From: Erythrobacter crassostreae
GTDB taxonomy: Bacteria; Pseudomonadota; Alphaproteobacteria; Sphingomonadales; Sphingomonadaceae
Assembly (NCBI RefSeq): GCF_019204045.1
Contig: NZ_JAGSPC010000001.1
Span: forward strand, 868,001-932,000
DNA: 64,000 bases
Direction of reading: 5' to 3'
Position numbers and translations under genes: made by a program. Positions 1 through 9,512 of this stretch are shown here, piece by piece. Below the pieces are notes generated by a model. That model saw only the letters and a program-made list of their open reading frames with translations, made no database searches and was not told the DNA's origin. The number at the start of each line of letters is the position of its first letter. The stretch's first letter is position 1.

Positions 1-31
1 GAAAGTCAAATTTAAACGCTATTTCAATGTG

Positions 32-2428
32 TTAAAGCGGATTTCCGTCCTGATCACGGAAAATCTCGCGCCGGCCGACATGGTTTGCGGGGCCGACGAG
101 CCCTTCGCTTTCCATCCGTTCGATCCATTTCGCTGCGGTGTTGTAACCGACGCCCATTTGGCGCTGGAGCCATGAACCAGACGCTTTCTGGTTCTCGATC
201 ACGATCTGGCAGGCCTGACGATATTTACGCTCATCCGGGTTATCCGATGCGGTCAGATCATCTTCAAAATTGAGGCCCCCGCCATCGGCTGGCTCCTCGG
301 TAACGGCCTCGATATATTCAGGCGATCCCTGCGCACGCCAGAAATCGGCGACTGCTTCAACTTCTTCATCGCTGACAAACGGGCCGTGCACACGCACCAT
401 CGCGCCGGTGTTCGGCTTGTACAGCATGTCACCTTTTCCCAGCAGCTGCTCGGCGCCTTGCTCACCCAGAATGGTGCGGCTGTCGATCCGGCTGGTAACC
501 TTAAAGCTGATCCGCGTTGGCAGGTTGGCTTTGATCACGCCGGTAATAACATCGACCGAAGGGCGCTGTGTCGCCATAATCAAGTGGATGCCGGCCGCAC
601 GCGATTTCTGGCTGAGCCGCTGGATCAGGACTTCGATTTCCTTGCCTACAGTTACCATCAAATCGGCGAGTTCATCGACGATCAGGACAATCTGCGGCAG
701 CGGCTGATAATCGAGCTGCTCTTCTTCATACAATTGTTCGCCGGTATCAGGGTCAAAACCGGTCTGGACACGGCGACCGAGCGGCTTGCCTTTGGCAGCA
801 GCAGTGCGAATTTTCTCGTTAAAACTGTGAATGTTACGCGAATTGATCGAGCTCATCATGCGGTAACGACGTTCCATCTCCTCAACCGCCCATTTTAGCG
901 CCCGAACAGATTTATGCGGCTCCGTCACCACCGGTGAAAGAAGGTGCGGAATATCATCGTAGCTCTTCAGCTCGAGCACCTTGGGATCGATCAGGATCAA
1001 ACGGCATTCTGCAGGTGTGAAATGATACAGCAGCGAAAGCAGGATGCAGTTGAGACCAACCGACTTACCCGAACCGGTTGTACCCGCCACAAGCAGGTGA
1101 GGCATGGCGGCCAGATCGGCGATGATCGGTTCGCCTGCAATGTCCTTACCCAAGATGATCGGCAGGCTGCCTTTGTTTTCGGCAAAATCGGCACACGCGG
1201 CGAGCTCTTTGAGCATGACCATTTGGCGGTCGGTGTTCGGAAGCTCGATCCCCATCACTGTTTTGCCGGGAATGGGCGACACACGGGCGGAAATGGCCGA
1301 CATGTTGCGTGCGATATCTTCGGCAAGTCCGACCACGCGGCTGGCTTTGATACCCGGTGCCGGTTCCAGCTCATACATAGTCACAACCGGACCAGTGCGA
1401 ACGGCGGTGATTTCACCCTTTACGTTGAAATCATCGAGCACATTCTCGAGCAGTCGCGCGTTGCGTTCCAACGCCAGTTTATCCAGTTTTGGCCCCAAAT
1501 CTTCCGGCGGTTCGGCCAGCAAGTCCAAGCTTGGCAAATTGTAGGTCGCGAACATGTCGCCCTGATTTTGCTTTGCCGGGGCTGCCTTTTTGGGCGGAGC
1601 AGAGGGATCGGTAATTTCAGGGGCGCGGCGCGGAGCCGGCTCTGGTCGCTCAGGCGCGATGACCTTGGCCGTCCTGCGCGCTTTGGTTGCGGGGGCCTCC
1701 GTTTCTTCTTCTTCGACGAATGTCAGGCGCGGCTCTCCGCTCCCACGAAGAAACGGGATACGCGACAGAATTGAGCTCCCAATCGTGCTCTCACTGATGA
1801 ATTTCGGCAGTGTAAGGAGCGCGCGCCAGTCGATCGCGAAAACCCGCGTGATCAGAATGACACCGCCTGCGAGGCAGGCAACCAAAGCACCGAGCGTGAT
1901 CCAGCCCGAAGCGCCGCCGCCAAAGCGGCCGGAAACCGCCTCAATTGCAGAGGAGCCAAGCAGGCCGGAAACACCGCCGAGCTGCGCCGGAAGCGTACCG
2001 CCCGGCGCGTCGAATGTCAGCGACAGGAATGTCGAGAGAAGCACCATTGCGATCAAAAGCAAGCCCACTGGAAACCACCAGCGGGTTGTTTCCGGTTCAT
2101 CGCCATTCTCGACATCGCGCCACAATTTGCGGGCGGAGATGTAGAGCAATGGCAGCAGCAATACCGCGGGAAGGCCAAATACAAACAGCACCCTATCAGC
2201 GAGCCATGCCCCTGTCAGACCCATCCAGTTGCCGACCTGATCAGCAGAAGCGGCGGTCGACGGGCTTGGGTCAGTCTGCGTGTAGCTGGCGAGTGACAAC
2301 GCGAGGAAAACCATCGTGCCAATCAGCACAGCAGCGCCAGTCATCTGCGCCGCGCGGCGGAAGCTGCGGCGCAATCCTGCGCGCCAGTCTGCGGTGGTTT
2401 TTCGTGTGTTGATAGCGCGGCTCGCCAT
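32..2428 (-). CDS. ftsK: DNA translocase FtsK
   Basis: A 798-residue inner-membrane ATPase that pumps chromosomal DNA through the division septum and activates XerCD recombination at dif. The first 200 or so residues hold about four hydrophobic segments, followed by a short Pro/Ala-rich linker (about 240-300). This is much shorter than the E. coli linker and usual for alphaproteobacteria. The motor has a Walker A motif GTTGSGKS near residue 447 and a Walker B-like IVDELADLM. The C-terminal winged-helix gamma domain that reads KOPS sites starts near residue 735 (SWLQRQMGVGYNTAAKWIERM). An AGGAG ribosome site lies just upstream of the ATG. The ThiE-like gene is 61 bases upstream on the same strand. 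Confidence 0.97.
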   Translation of the reverse strand: MASRAINTRKTTADWRAGLRRSFRRAAQMTGAAVLIGTMVFLALSLASYTQTDPSPSTAASADQVGNWMGLTGAWLADRVLFVFGLPAVLLLPLLYISARKLWRDVENGDEPETTRWWFPVGLLLIAMVLLSTFLSLTFDAPGGTLPAQLGGVSGLLGSSAIEAVSGRFGGGASGWITLGALVACLAGGVILITRVFAIDWRALLTLPKFISESTIGSSILSRIPFLRGSGEPRLTFVEEEETEAPATKARRTAKVIAPERPEPAPRRAPEITDPSAPPKKAAPAKQNQGDMFATYNLPSLDLLAEPPEDLGPKLDKLALERNARLLENVLDDFNVKGEITAVRTGPVVTMYELEPAPGIKASRVVGLAEDIARNMSAISARVSPIPGKTVMGIELPNTDRQMVMLKELAACADFAENKGSLPIILGKDIAGEPIIADLAAMPHLLVAGTTGSGKSVGLNCILLSLLYHFTPAECRLILIDPKVLELKSYDDIPHLLSPVVTEPHKSVRALKWAVEEMERRYRMMSSINSRNIHSFNEKIRTAAAKGKPLGRRVQTGFDPDTGEQLYEEEQLDYQPLPQIVLIVDELADLMVTVGKEIEVLIQRLSQKSRAAGIHLIMATQRPSVDVITGVIKANLPTRISFKVTSRIDSRTILGEQGAEQLLGKGDMLYKPNTGAMVRVHGPFVSDEEVEAVADFWRAQGSPEYIEAVTEEPADGGGLNFEDDLTASDNPDERKYRQACQIVIENQKASGSWLQRQMGVGYNTAAKWIERMESEGLVGPANHVGRREIFRDQDGNPL

Positions 2429-2489
2429 GGGTTGCTCCTACTGGAACACACCATGAATCCTTGGCGAGTCCGGGTCAAGCCGCGTGCGA

Positions 2490-3050
2490 CTAACTGAGGC
2501 CGTCAATTGCGGCCCAATGCGGCCAATCAAGGGCCAACGCCCGCTGCGAATCCATGCCGCCTAGAGCGATCACAGGCGCTTTGGAATGCTTCGCTAGCAG
2601 TCGAAACCGAGCAGCGCCGAGTACTTTGCCGCCATGATGCGAGTTTGTACGGAATATTGGTGAGATCAAAACTGCATCTGAACCAAATTGGTTCGACAGA
2701 GCTATTTCTCGCATACTGTGAGCTGTGGCCAGATGCAGAAGCCCGCGGCGCCTTGGATACAGTGTGCGCGGTGCTCCATAGATACCGTCTGCGCGCCACT
2801 CTGTCGCTGTCAGCGCGCTGTCAGCCAAGACTACGGTGTGGCCGCAAGCGCGCGCAATCCGACGCAGCGCGACATATCTGGCGAACCTGTCACGTTCCGC
2901 CAAGTGATAATGCCGATAGATAAAGCCTGATCCACGCGGAAGCCGCCGCAACGCGGCTTCAAGCACCGCATCGTTGCGGGCATCGGAAATCAACCATATT
3001 GCAGGGAGGGATTGGTCTTGCGGCACGAGGGCCTTATAGCGCGCAACCAT
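2490..3050 (-). CDS. Thiamine phosphate synthase-like (ThiE/TenI family) protein
   Basis: A 186-residue TIM-barrel protein resembling the short thiamine phosphate synthase family. The C-terminal half has the family pattern SDAVLISPIFRTNSHHGG followed by PVIALGGMD, the phosphate-binding end of the barrel. The N-terminal half is less conserved, so thiazole/HMP-PP coupling is not assured and a salvage or divergent role is possible. The ATG at 3050 overlaps the divergent yggS ATG by two bases. A GTG at 3026 preceded by AAGG is an alternative start that would remove the overlap. A longer frame upstream would run into yggS and is unlikely. Confidence 0.75.
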   Translation of the reverse strand: MVARYKALVPQDQSLPAIWLISDARNDAVLEAALRRLPRGSGFIYRHYHLAERDRFARYVALRRIARACGHTVVLADSALTATEWRADGIYGAPRTLYPRRRGLLHLATAHSMREIALSNQFGSDAVLISPIFRTNSHHGGKVLGAARFRLLAKHSKAPVIALGGMDSQRALALDWPHWAAIDGLS

Positions 3051-3714
3051 GGAAAGTGCAGCCACCCGTCTCGCCGAAGTCGAAGCCAATATCGCGCGCA
3101 TGTGCAAACCTGCGCGCCGCGAGTTCGAAGACATCACTCTGATCGCAGTCAGCAAAACGCATCCTGTGAAAAAAATAACACCGTTGCTGGAGGCCGGGCA
3201 CCGTGTTTTTGGCGAGAACCGCGTTCAGGAAGCGCAGGAGAAATGGCCGACTCTTCGCGAACAATATCCGGACACGCAATTGCACCTGATCGGGCAATTG
3301 CAGTCCAATAAGGCCGAAGAAGCGGTTGAATTGTTCGACTATATCCATGCCCTCGACCGGCCTAGCCTTCTGAAAGCGCTGGCAAAGGCAATGGACAAGA
3401 CGGGCAAGCGAGTGCCGTGCTTCGTACAGGTGAATATCGGGGATGAGGATCAGAAGGGCGGCTGCCCAATCAAAGAACTGCCCGAATTCCTTGGCAAAGT
3501 TTGCGAGGTGAACATTCCGATCGCAGGGCTTATGTGCCTGCCCCCGGCAGGTATTGAACCCGCGCCTTTCTTCGCATTTCTGGAGAAGCTGGCGCTCGAC
3601 AACGGTGTTGAGGGCCTCTCAATGGGTATGAGCGGGGATTATGAAACCGCTGTCCGGCTTGGCGCGACACACATCCGGGTTGGCACAGCTTTGTTCGGCG
3701 CACGCGGTGACTGA
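3049..3714 (+). CDS. YggS/PipY family pyridoxal 5'-phosphate-binding protein
   Basis: A 221-residue alanine-racemase-fold protein of the COG0325 family, which binds PLP without a known enzyme reaction and helps PLP homeostasis. The lysine that forms the Schiff base is in IAVSKTHP near residue 36. Other family blocks are FGENRVQEAQ, HLIGQLQSNKA and the C-terminal LSMGMSGDYETAVRLGATHIRVGTALFG. Length is typical. No convincing Shine-Dalgarno site precedes the ATG. The stop overlaps the putative GTG start of the next gene by eight bases. Confidence 0.95.
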   Translation: MESAATRLAEVEANIARMCKPARREFEDITLIAVSKTHPVKKITPLLEAGHRVFGENRVQEAQEKWPTLREQYPDTQLHLIGQLQSNKAEEAVELFDYIHALDRPSLLKALAKAMDKTGKRVPCFVQVNIGDEDQKGGCPIKELPEFLGKVCEVNIPIAGLMCLPPAGIEPAPFFAFLEKLALDNGVEGLSMGMSGDYETAVRLGATHIRVGTALFGARGD

Positions 3715-4162
3715 ACCACTCGATAGATTTGAAAGCGACTGGATTCCGCGCCTGAATTCCGGTGCAAAGACCATGTTCAAGCACGCATCACCGCCACCTG
3801 CGATGGGTCTGCATTCCGCAATCGCGGACACGTTTGTCGCGGAGCTCGGCTATGACAGCATCGGGTTCAATTGGGAGTTGCTCGATGCGGCGGCAGGTTC
3901 CGCCAGTTCTCGCGCGGCAATTGGCGAAATTACGTCTGCGATAGCTAAGGACATCTCGAACCCGTCAAAGGACTGGCTCGGCGAAGCGGCAGGTCGGCAA
4001 TGCGCAGCGGACCTCCTAAACGCTTTTGATGCGAACAGCCTGACCGTCGTATCGAACCGCTACGACGGTCTCTGGAACCCTATCTCTGGCGCTTTGGTCG
4101 AGTGGGGTTTCGTGTGTTTTGATGATGCCAACATTGCGCTCTTACTGATCACAGAGGCATAA
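3707..4162 (+). CDS. Hypothetical protein coupled to yggS
   Basis: A 151-residue protein I do not recognise. The GTG at 3707 overlaps the end of yggS and suggests translational coupling; an ATG at 3773 is the fallback and would give about 130 residues. The frame could extend to 3641 inside yggS but that is less likely. The protein is mixed in character, with no membrane segment and no obvious motif. It has an aromatic and acidic C-terminal half (RYDGLWNPISGALVEWGFVCFDD). A clear hairpin terminator begins at its stop codon, which supports it being the last gene of a yggS unit. Confidence 0.6.
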   Translation: MTEPLDRFESDWIPRLNSGAKTMFKHASPPPAMGLHSAIADTFVAELGYDSIGFNWELLDAAAGSASSRAAIGEITSAIAKDISNPSKDWLGEAAGRQCAADLLNAFDANSLTVVSNRYDGLWNPISGALVEWGFVCFDDANIALLLITEA

Positions 4163-4197
4163 AAAGGGGCGCGCCCAAGCCGGACGCGCCCCTTTTT
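4161..4197. terminator. Bidirectional intrinsic terminator
   Basis: A run of A, a G/C-rich arm (AAAAAGGGGCGCG) and its reverse complement (CGCGCCCCTTTTT) around a short loop lie between two convergent genes. The A tract on one side and the T tract on the other let the hairpin end transcripts from either direction. Confidence 0.9.
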
Positions 4198-4219
4198 AAA
4201 TTCACTTCGCTTGCCCGAA

Positions 4220-6544
4220 TTAGAACTCAAACAGAGCTTCGATACCGACCTGACGGCCTTTGCTGAGCGGCGAGAATGTGCCCGCTGCTGGCGCTGGATC
4301 GAACGGACGGTTTACACCGTTGCTGAGCGGACCACCGAACGGGATCTGGGTGTCACCGCCGACCTGAACCTGGTCCAACAGGTTGCGACCGTAAACGGAG
4401 AACGACAGGCCATCCATCGGGGTATTCCAAGTGACGTTTGCTTCGAGGTTGCTGACATCCTGAACAAAACCGAAGTTGTTGTCGGTGTACGCGAATTCGT
4501 CGCGGTACTGATAGTTGATCCGGGTCAGGATTTCGCTGTCACCCAGGAACAGTTCGTGGATAATGCCCATGCCCCAAGTCACTTCCGGCACACGCGGCAG
4601 ACGCAGCGCCAGATCGGTGTCATTGATGACGCCGTCGCCAGAAATGTCGAACAGGATCTCGTCGTAGCTGTCATCGATGAAGCCGATGTTGGCCGTAACG
4701 AGGAACGTGTCCGTAACGCGCATGCGCGCTTCGGCTTCTACGCCGAAGATCGACGCGTCGGCTGTGTTGAAGATAGACTGAGCAACACCGGCAGTTGCCG
4801 ATGACTGGTTCACTTCACGCTGCATGTCCTGAATTTCAGTGATATATGCAGCAACGTTCAGAGTAAGCGCGCCGTCAACGGTCTGGAATTTACCGCCGAT
4901 TTCATAGTTGTCGACTTGCTCTTCGCCGAACGACAATGAACCACCCGGAGCAAACGCAATCGCTTCGAACGCGTTCGCGTTGGTGATGCGGAAGTTGTAT
5001 CCGCCCGAACGGTAACCACGGGTCCAGTGGGCATACACTTGGCTGTCGTTGAATTCGTACTGAAGGCCGGCTTTTGGCGACCAGTTTGTGAAACGAACAC
5101 TGTCGGTAAAGCCGTTGTTCTCGGTCGGGATGAGCGAGTTCACTCCGGTGGTCGGGCAGGTACCATCAACAACCGAACACGCTACGCGCGGACGAATGTA
5201 AGTGATCTCTGCATCCTTGGTCTCTTGGCTCCAGCGGATGCCGCCGATGATCGACAGGCTATCAGTCAGGTTGAACTGACCGCTAGCAAACGCGCCGAGA
5301 ACTTCATGATCCTGACGACCGCCACCATAGAATGTCAGAGGCGAGAGCGGAGGAAGGTTGCGCACTTCGGTGTAGGCCAGCGACTGGTCGAAGTAGAAGC
5401 CGCCGACAGTCAGATCGAAGGCATCGGTCGAAATCGCATAACGCAGCTCGTTCGAAATTTGATCCTGCTCGGTTTCGGTGTTCGAGTGGAACAGGAATAG
5501 CGTGGTTGCATCGATATCGGCATCTGTGGTCGCCGAATATTCGCGGTAGCCAAAGATGTTGGTCAGCGTGCCCGGGCCGATATCAAATTCGGCAGTCAAT
5601 GAAGCGTTGATCGTTTCGTTGGCGTAGGCGCCGCGATTATCGATGGCGAGATCGAACGTGTCACGCTCGAAAATACCGCGGTTTTGCGCGGCAGGGCCGT
5701 CACCTTCACTGTCGAAATAGTCGATCTTACCGGTGAGGGTCAGATCGCCGAGACGCGCTTCGAGTGCGCCGCGAAGAATATATGTTTCCGCCGCGCCTTG
5801 GTTCGAACCGTCGAACAGGTTGGTGAAGTAACCCTGGTCATTGTTGTAGTAAGCGCCAACTTTGAAAAGCAGCGTGTCTTCGATGATTGGGCCGGAAACC
5901 ACGCCGCTGGCGGTGTAGTTTGCGCCACCGCGTCCGCCATCAATCGGGCCATCGACAGCAGCGCGGAATTTGCCGCGGAAATCTTCGGTCGGGTTGCCGG
6001 TGTTGATGAGCACCGCGCCGCCGGTTACGTTACGACCGAACAGCACACCCTGTGGCCCGCGAAGGATTTCGACGCTATCGAGGTCAAACAGGTCGAACAC
6101 GACGCCGCCATTGGTGCCGAGGTAAACGCCATCGACGAATACGCCGACGGTCGGATCAATCGATGGAATCGACGAGTTGATGCCGAGACCGCGAATCGAG
6201 AAGTTGGCTTGACCGCGACTGGTGCCGATCTGGTCGAGCGAAACGTTTGGTGCCGAATAGGTCAGACCTTGGACATCGCGAACCTTGAGAGCTTCGAGCG
6301 TATCAGCGTTGAATGCGGTGACTGCGAGTGGCACGTCTTGCACATTTTCAGCGTTCTGGGTTTTGGTGCCGGTCACAACGATATTGCCAATATTGGCAAG
6401 GGTTCCGCGTTCTTCGGTGGTCTCTTCGTCGCTCTCGGCAGTGTCTTGTGCCTGAGCTGCGACAGGAAATGCGGCTGCGGTGCAAAGCAGAAGGGCTGCT
6501 TTGGTAAGCGCGGGAACGCGCTTTACGGGGGTACGGAAGTTCAT
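4220..6544 (-). CDS. TonB-dependent outer-membrane receptor
   Basis: A 774-residue outer-membrane receptor energised by TonB. It has a signal peptide (residues 1-32, ending AAQAQD) and a plug domain (about 55-180) with the usual SAPNVSLDQIG, FSIRGLG and EILRGPQGVLFGRNVTGGAV blocks. A C-terminal barrel ends in aromatic FEF. There is no FecA-type signalling extension. The start at 6544 is chosen because GGAGAG lies eight bases upstream; another ATG at 6559 has no such site. The substrate cannot be told from sequence: the plug resembles the large sphingomonad family often labelled siderophore or pesticin receptor, and no catabolic or iron gene sits next to it. Confidence 0.93.
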   Translation of the reverse strand: MNFRTPVKRVPALTKAALLLCTAAAFPVAAQAQDTAESDEETTEERGTLANIGNIVVTGTKTQNAENVQDVPLAVTAFNADTLEALKVRDVQGLTYSAPNVSLDQIGTSRGQANFSIRGLGINSSIPSIDPTVGVFVDGVYLGTNGGVVFDLFDLDSVEILRGPQGVLFGRNVTGGAVLINTGNPTEDFRGKFRAAVDGPIDGGRGGANYTASGVVSGPIIEDTLLFKVGAYYNNDQGYFTNLFDGSNQGAAETYILRGALEARLGDLTLTGKIDYFDSEGDGPAAQNRGIFERDTFDLAIDNRGAYANETINASLTAEFDIGPGTLTNIFGYREYSATTDADIDATTLFLFHSNTETEQDQISNELRYAISTDAFDLTVGGFYFDQSLAYTEVRNLPPLSPLTFYGGGRQDHEVLGAFASGQFNLTDSLSIIGGIRWSQETKDAEITYIRPRVACSVVDGTCPTTGVNSLIPTENNGFTDSVRFTNWSPKAGLQYEFNDSQVYAHWTRGYRSGGYNFRITNANAFEAIAFAPGGSLSFGEEQVDNYEIGGKFQTVDGALTLNVAAYITEIQDMQREVNQSSATAGVAQSIFNTADASIFGVEAEARMRVTDTFLVTANIGFIDDSYDEILFDISGDGVINDTDLALRLPRVPEVTWGMGIIHELFLGDSEILTRINYQYRDEFAYTDNNFGFVQDVSNLEANVTWNTPMDGLSFSVYGRNLLDQVQVGGDTQIPFGGPLSNGVNRPFDPAPAAGTFSPLSKGRQVGIEALFEF

Positions 6545-6659
6545 GTTACATCTCTCCATGACGTAGGGGCCGCCGCGTTTACCGATCAGTTCGCAAATTG
6601 CAACCTATATCGCGCCCATTTTCTGCGAGCGGCGATTGCATATCGGCCAAACGGACGGG

Positions 6660-9434
6660 TCAGGCCTTTTCGAGCTGGCGCTGTTTACGGTCGGATGCGG
6701 CTTCGAGCAGCTCTTCTTCAATTTCGGCAAGGCGTTCTGGCACCGTCACTTTGGCACCGGTCAGATCGGTAACATAAAACGTGTCTACCGCTGTCTCACC
6801 ATAGGCTGTGATATGGGCCGACTGCACGATCAGATTGGCTTTGTACAAAGCATGGGCGAGCCGGTTCAGTAGAGCCGGCCGATCGCGCGCGGTGACTTCG
6901 ACAACGGTGAAATTGTTCGAAGCCATATTGTCGAAATTGACGCCTGGGGCGACTTTGAATGCCTTGGCGCGCGAATGCGAGAGTGGCCGCGCTGCGAGTT
7001 TCGGCACAAGTTCGCCTTCGCCCATCAATGCCTTGCGAATGCCTTCTTTAAGGCGCGCGATCTGCGGTGCTTCACGGAACGGCATCGCATGCAGGTCCTG
7101 CACAAGGAAATTGTCGATCGCGTAACCATTGAGCGCTGTATGAATGCGCGCATCGATGATGTTCGCGCCTGCCAGATGCATCCCGCCGGCCATGCGGTAA
7201 AACAGGCCGGGATGGTCAGGTGCGATCACACTGACAAGTGTAGCGCCGCGCTCTTCGTCCGGCTCACAATGGATCGACAAATGATCCTCGATCCGCCGGG
7301 CTTCTTCATACTGGATAAGGTTTTTGGCGATGATGTCTTCTGGTTCGGCAATCCAATAGGCATCCGCAAGCATCTCTCCCACGTCGGCGACGAGGTAGCC
7401 CTTGTCGCCAAGCAATTCGGTTGTTGCTTCTTTCTTGGCATTGACCCGTTCGACGCGGCCATGGCGTTTGTGGCCTAGACGCATCCGTTCCTGCGCTGCA
7501 TCGTAAAGTTCGCCGAGCAATTGCCCTTTCCAGCTGTTCCACGTTCCTGGGCCAACGGCGCGGATATCGACCGCGGTCAGGATGGCAAGATTGCGCAGCC
7601 GCTCTACGCTGCGAACTTCGCCGACGAAGTCTTCGATGGTCTTTGGATCTGTCAGATCGCGTTTTTGCGCGGTGGAACTCATCAGCAGATGTTGCAGCAC
7701 CAGCCATGCGACAAGATCGGTCTCTTTCTGATCAAGTCCGAAGCGCGGGCAAAGTTTCTGCGCAACTTCAGCGCCAAGTACCGAGTGATCGCCACCTCGA
7801 CCTTTGGCGATATCGTGCAGCAAAACCGCGACATAAAGGGCGCGGCGAGAGGCGAGCTTGTGAATGACCCGCGTGGCGCGGGGGTGGTCTTTTTTAAGCA
7901 GGCCTCGCTCGATCTGGCTGAGCAAGCCGATCGCGCGGATCGTGTGCTCATCGACGGTGTAGTGATGATACATGTCGAACTGCATCTGCGCGTTGACCCG
8001 GCCAAAATCCGGCACAAACCGGCCAAAAACACCCGCTTCATTCATCCAGCGCAAGGCAGTTTCGGGATCATTGCGCCCGCCGAGCAGATCGAGGAACAGC
8101 GCATTCGCTCGCGCATCTTTGCGCACAGCGGCGGTGATCAGTTTCGTGTCCCGGCCCGCTTGCCGCATGGTTTCCGGGTGAACTTCCACGCCTTCCGCCT
8201 CGGCAAGCTGAAATATTTCGATCAGGCGAACCGGATCTTTTTTGAACCAGTCGTCCGATGGTGCACGAATACGCCCGCCTTCGATGACATATCCTTTGAG
8301 TTCGCGTTTTTTCTGGCCCCAGCCAGCGAAAAAGCCGCTGCGAACCTTTGCCTTCGAGGTTTCTTCCTCAAGGTGGGAAAGGAACACGCCAGTCAGGCTG
8401 CCTACGCGCTTTGCCTGCATAAAATAGTATTGCATGAAGCGTTCGACCGCGCTTTTGCCCGGGCGGTCGGCGAAATTCATGCGCTCGGCCACTTGCCGCT
8501 GAAGGTCAAATGTCAGCCGGTCCTCTGCTCTCTCTGTGAGCACATGCATATGGCACCGTACCGCGAGTAAGAACCCTTCTGCCCTTCGGAAGCTGCGATA
8601 TTCCTGCGTTGTGAACAGCCCGATATCGACCAGCTGAGCGGCTGTATCAACCCGGTGGGTGTATTTGCCGATCCAGTAAAGCGTCTGAAGATCGCGCAGG
8701 CCGCCTTTGCCCTCTTTGACATTGGGTTCAACAACATAGCGGCTATCGCCCATCCGTTTATGGCGTTGGTTACGCTCTTCGAGCTTTTGCGTGAGGAACA
8801 GTTTTTCGCTGCCCTTGACCACATCGTTCCAGAAGGTCGCGCGCAGCTCCTCATAGGTGTCCTGATCACCCCAGACCAAGCGGCCTTCAAGCAGCGCGGT
8901 GCGGATCGTCAAATCCTCGCGGGCCATCTTCATGGTGTCGCTTACCGTGCGGCTGGAATGGCCGACTTTCAGGCCAAGATCCCATAAGACGTAGAGCATC
9001 GCCTCGATCACCTGCTCGCACCAAGGGGCGCGTTTCATCGGCGTGATAAACGCAATATCGACGTCAGAATGCGGGGCCATTTCGGCGCGCCCGTATCCGC
9101 CCACAGCCATAATCGCGAGACGTTCTGCCTTGGTGCGATTGTGCACTGGATAGACGTGCGCGACGACATAATCGTGGATCACACGGACAAGCTGATCAAT
9201 CAGAAAAGCGTGACCGGCAGTGCAATCATGCCCGGCAGAAGGCTTTTCCGATAGCCGTTTCGCCAGTTCACTTCGGCCCGCATCAAGACTTTCGCGTAAG
9301 GCCTCTACAATGGGTTGGCGAGCCTTCTCACCAAGCTCATCGGCCAGTTCGTTGACACGTTCGCCCAGAGCGCGTCGATCGATGATCGCGCGTTGTTTTG
9401 GAATGCGGCGGCTGGGGAGGGTCCAGTCAGTCAT
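6660..9434 (-). CDS. glnD: [Protein-PII] uridylyltransferase/uridylyl-removing enzyme GlnD
   Basis: A 924-residue bifunctional sensor of glutamine that uridylylates PII (GlnB/GlnK) when nitrogen is short and removes UMP when it is plentiful. Domains in order are a nucleotidyltransferase with GGYGRAEMAPHSDVDI near residue 111, the GlnD helical domain, an HD domain for UMP removal (LHDIAKGRGGDHS near 538), and two C-terminal ACT domains (about 731 and 841) that bind glutamine. All catalytic blocks look intact and length is normal. No PII or glutamine synthetase gene is in the window. The start codon lies inside a perfect 15-bp inverted repeat, described separately. The upstream acyl-CoA ligase is on the same strand. 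Confidence 0.97.
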   Translation of the reverse strand: MTDWTLPSRRIPKQRAIIDRRALGERVNELADELGEKARQPIVEALRESLDAGRSELAKRLSEKPSAGHDCTAGHAFLIDQLVRVIHDYVVAHVYPVHNRTKAERLAIMAVGGYGRAEMAPHSDVDIAFITPMKRAPWCEQVIEAMLYVLWDLGLKVGHSSRTVSDTMKMAREDLTIRTALLEGRLVWGDQDTYEELRATFWNDVVKGSEKLFLTQKLEERNQRHKRMGDSRYVVEPNVKEGKGGLRDLQTLYWIGKYTHRVDTAAQLVDIGLFTTQEYRSFRRAEGFLLAVRCHMHVLTERAEDRLTFDLQRQVAERMNFADRPGKSAVERFMQYYFMQAKRVGSLTGVFLSHLEEETSKAKVRSGFFAGWGQKKRELKGYVIEGGRIRAPSDDWFKKDPVRLIEIFQLAEAEGVEVHPETMRQAGRDTKLITAAVRKDARANALFLDLLGGRNDPETALRWMNEAGVFGRFVPDFGRVNAQMQFDMYHHYTVDEHTIRAIGLLSQIERGLLKKDHPRATRVIHKLASRRALYVAVLLHDIAKGRGGDHSVLGAEVAQKLCPRFGLDQKETDLVAWLVLQHLLMSSTAQKRDLTDPKTIEDFVGEVRSVERLRNLAILTAVDIRAVGPGTWNSWKGQLLGELYDAAQERMRLGHKRHGRVERVNAKKEATTELLGDKGYLVADVGEMLADAYWIAEPEDIIAKNLIQYEEARRIEDHLSIHCEPDEERGATLVSVIAPDHPGLFYRMAGGMHLAGANIIDARIHTALNGYAIDNFLVQDLHAMPFREAPQIARLKEGIRKALMGEGELVPKLAARPLSHSRAKAFKVAPGVNFDNMASNNFTVVEVTARDRPALLNRLAHALYKANLIVQSAHITAYGETAVDTFYVTDLTGAKVTVPERLAEIEEELLEAASDRKQRQLEKA

Positions 9435-9512
9435 TGCGCCGCTTTAGCAGGTAAAGCGGCGCAATGAACTGGCGTTTTCGTGAAAACGTATCCTGGTTCG
9501 CCTTACGCGAAC
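9432..9512 (-). promoter_or_regulatory. Structured leader with three inverted repeats at the glnD start
   Basis: Between the acyl-CoA ligase stop and glnD are three consecutive inverted repeats. The first is a perfect 15-bp repeat (arms 9432-9446 and 9452-9466, five-base loop) whose 3' arm on the minus strand contains the glnD ATG. The second is a perfect 7-bp repeat CGTTTTC/GAAAACG (9473-9488). The third is GTTCGC/GCGAAC (9496-9512) around the ligase stop. No U tract follows the large hairpin, so it is not a classic terminator. Occlusion of the glnD start is the simplest reading, but this is inference. Confidence 0.6.

Noticed and set aside
944..1774. Long plus-strand open frame opposite ftsK
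   Set aside because: Shadow of a high-GC gene; the minus strand carries full FtsK motifs and the plus frame has none.
5684..6772. 362-codon plus-strand frame opposite the TonB receptor and glnD end
   Set aside because: It crosses two real minus-strand genes and has no motif or ribosome site.
7521..8570. 349-codon plus-strand frame opposite glnD
   Set aside because: Antisense to conserved GlnD sequence; no family resemblance.
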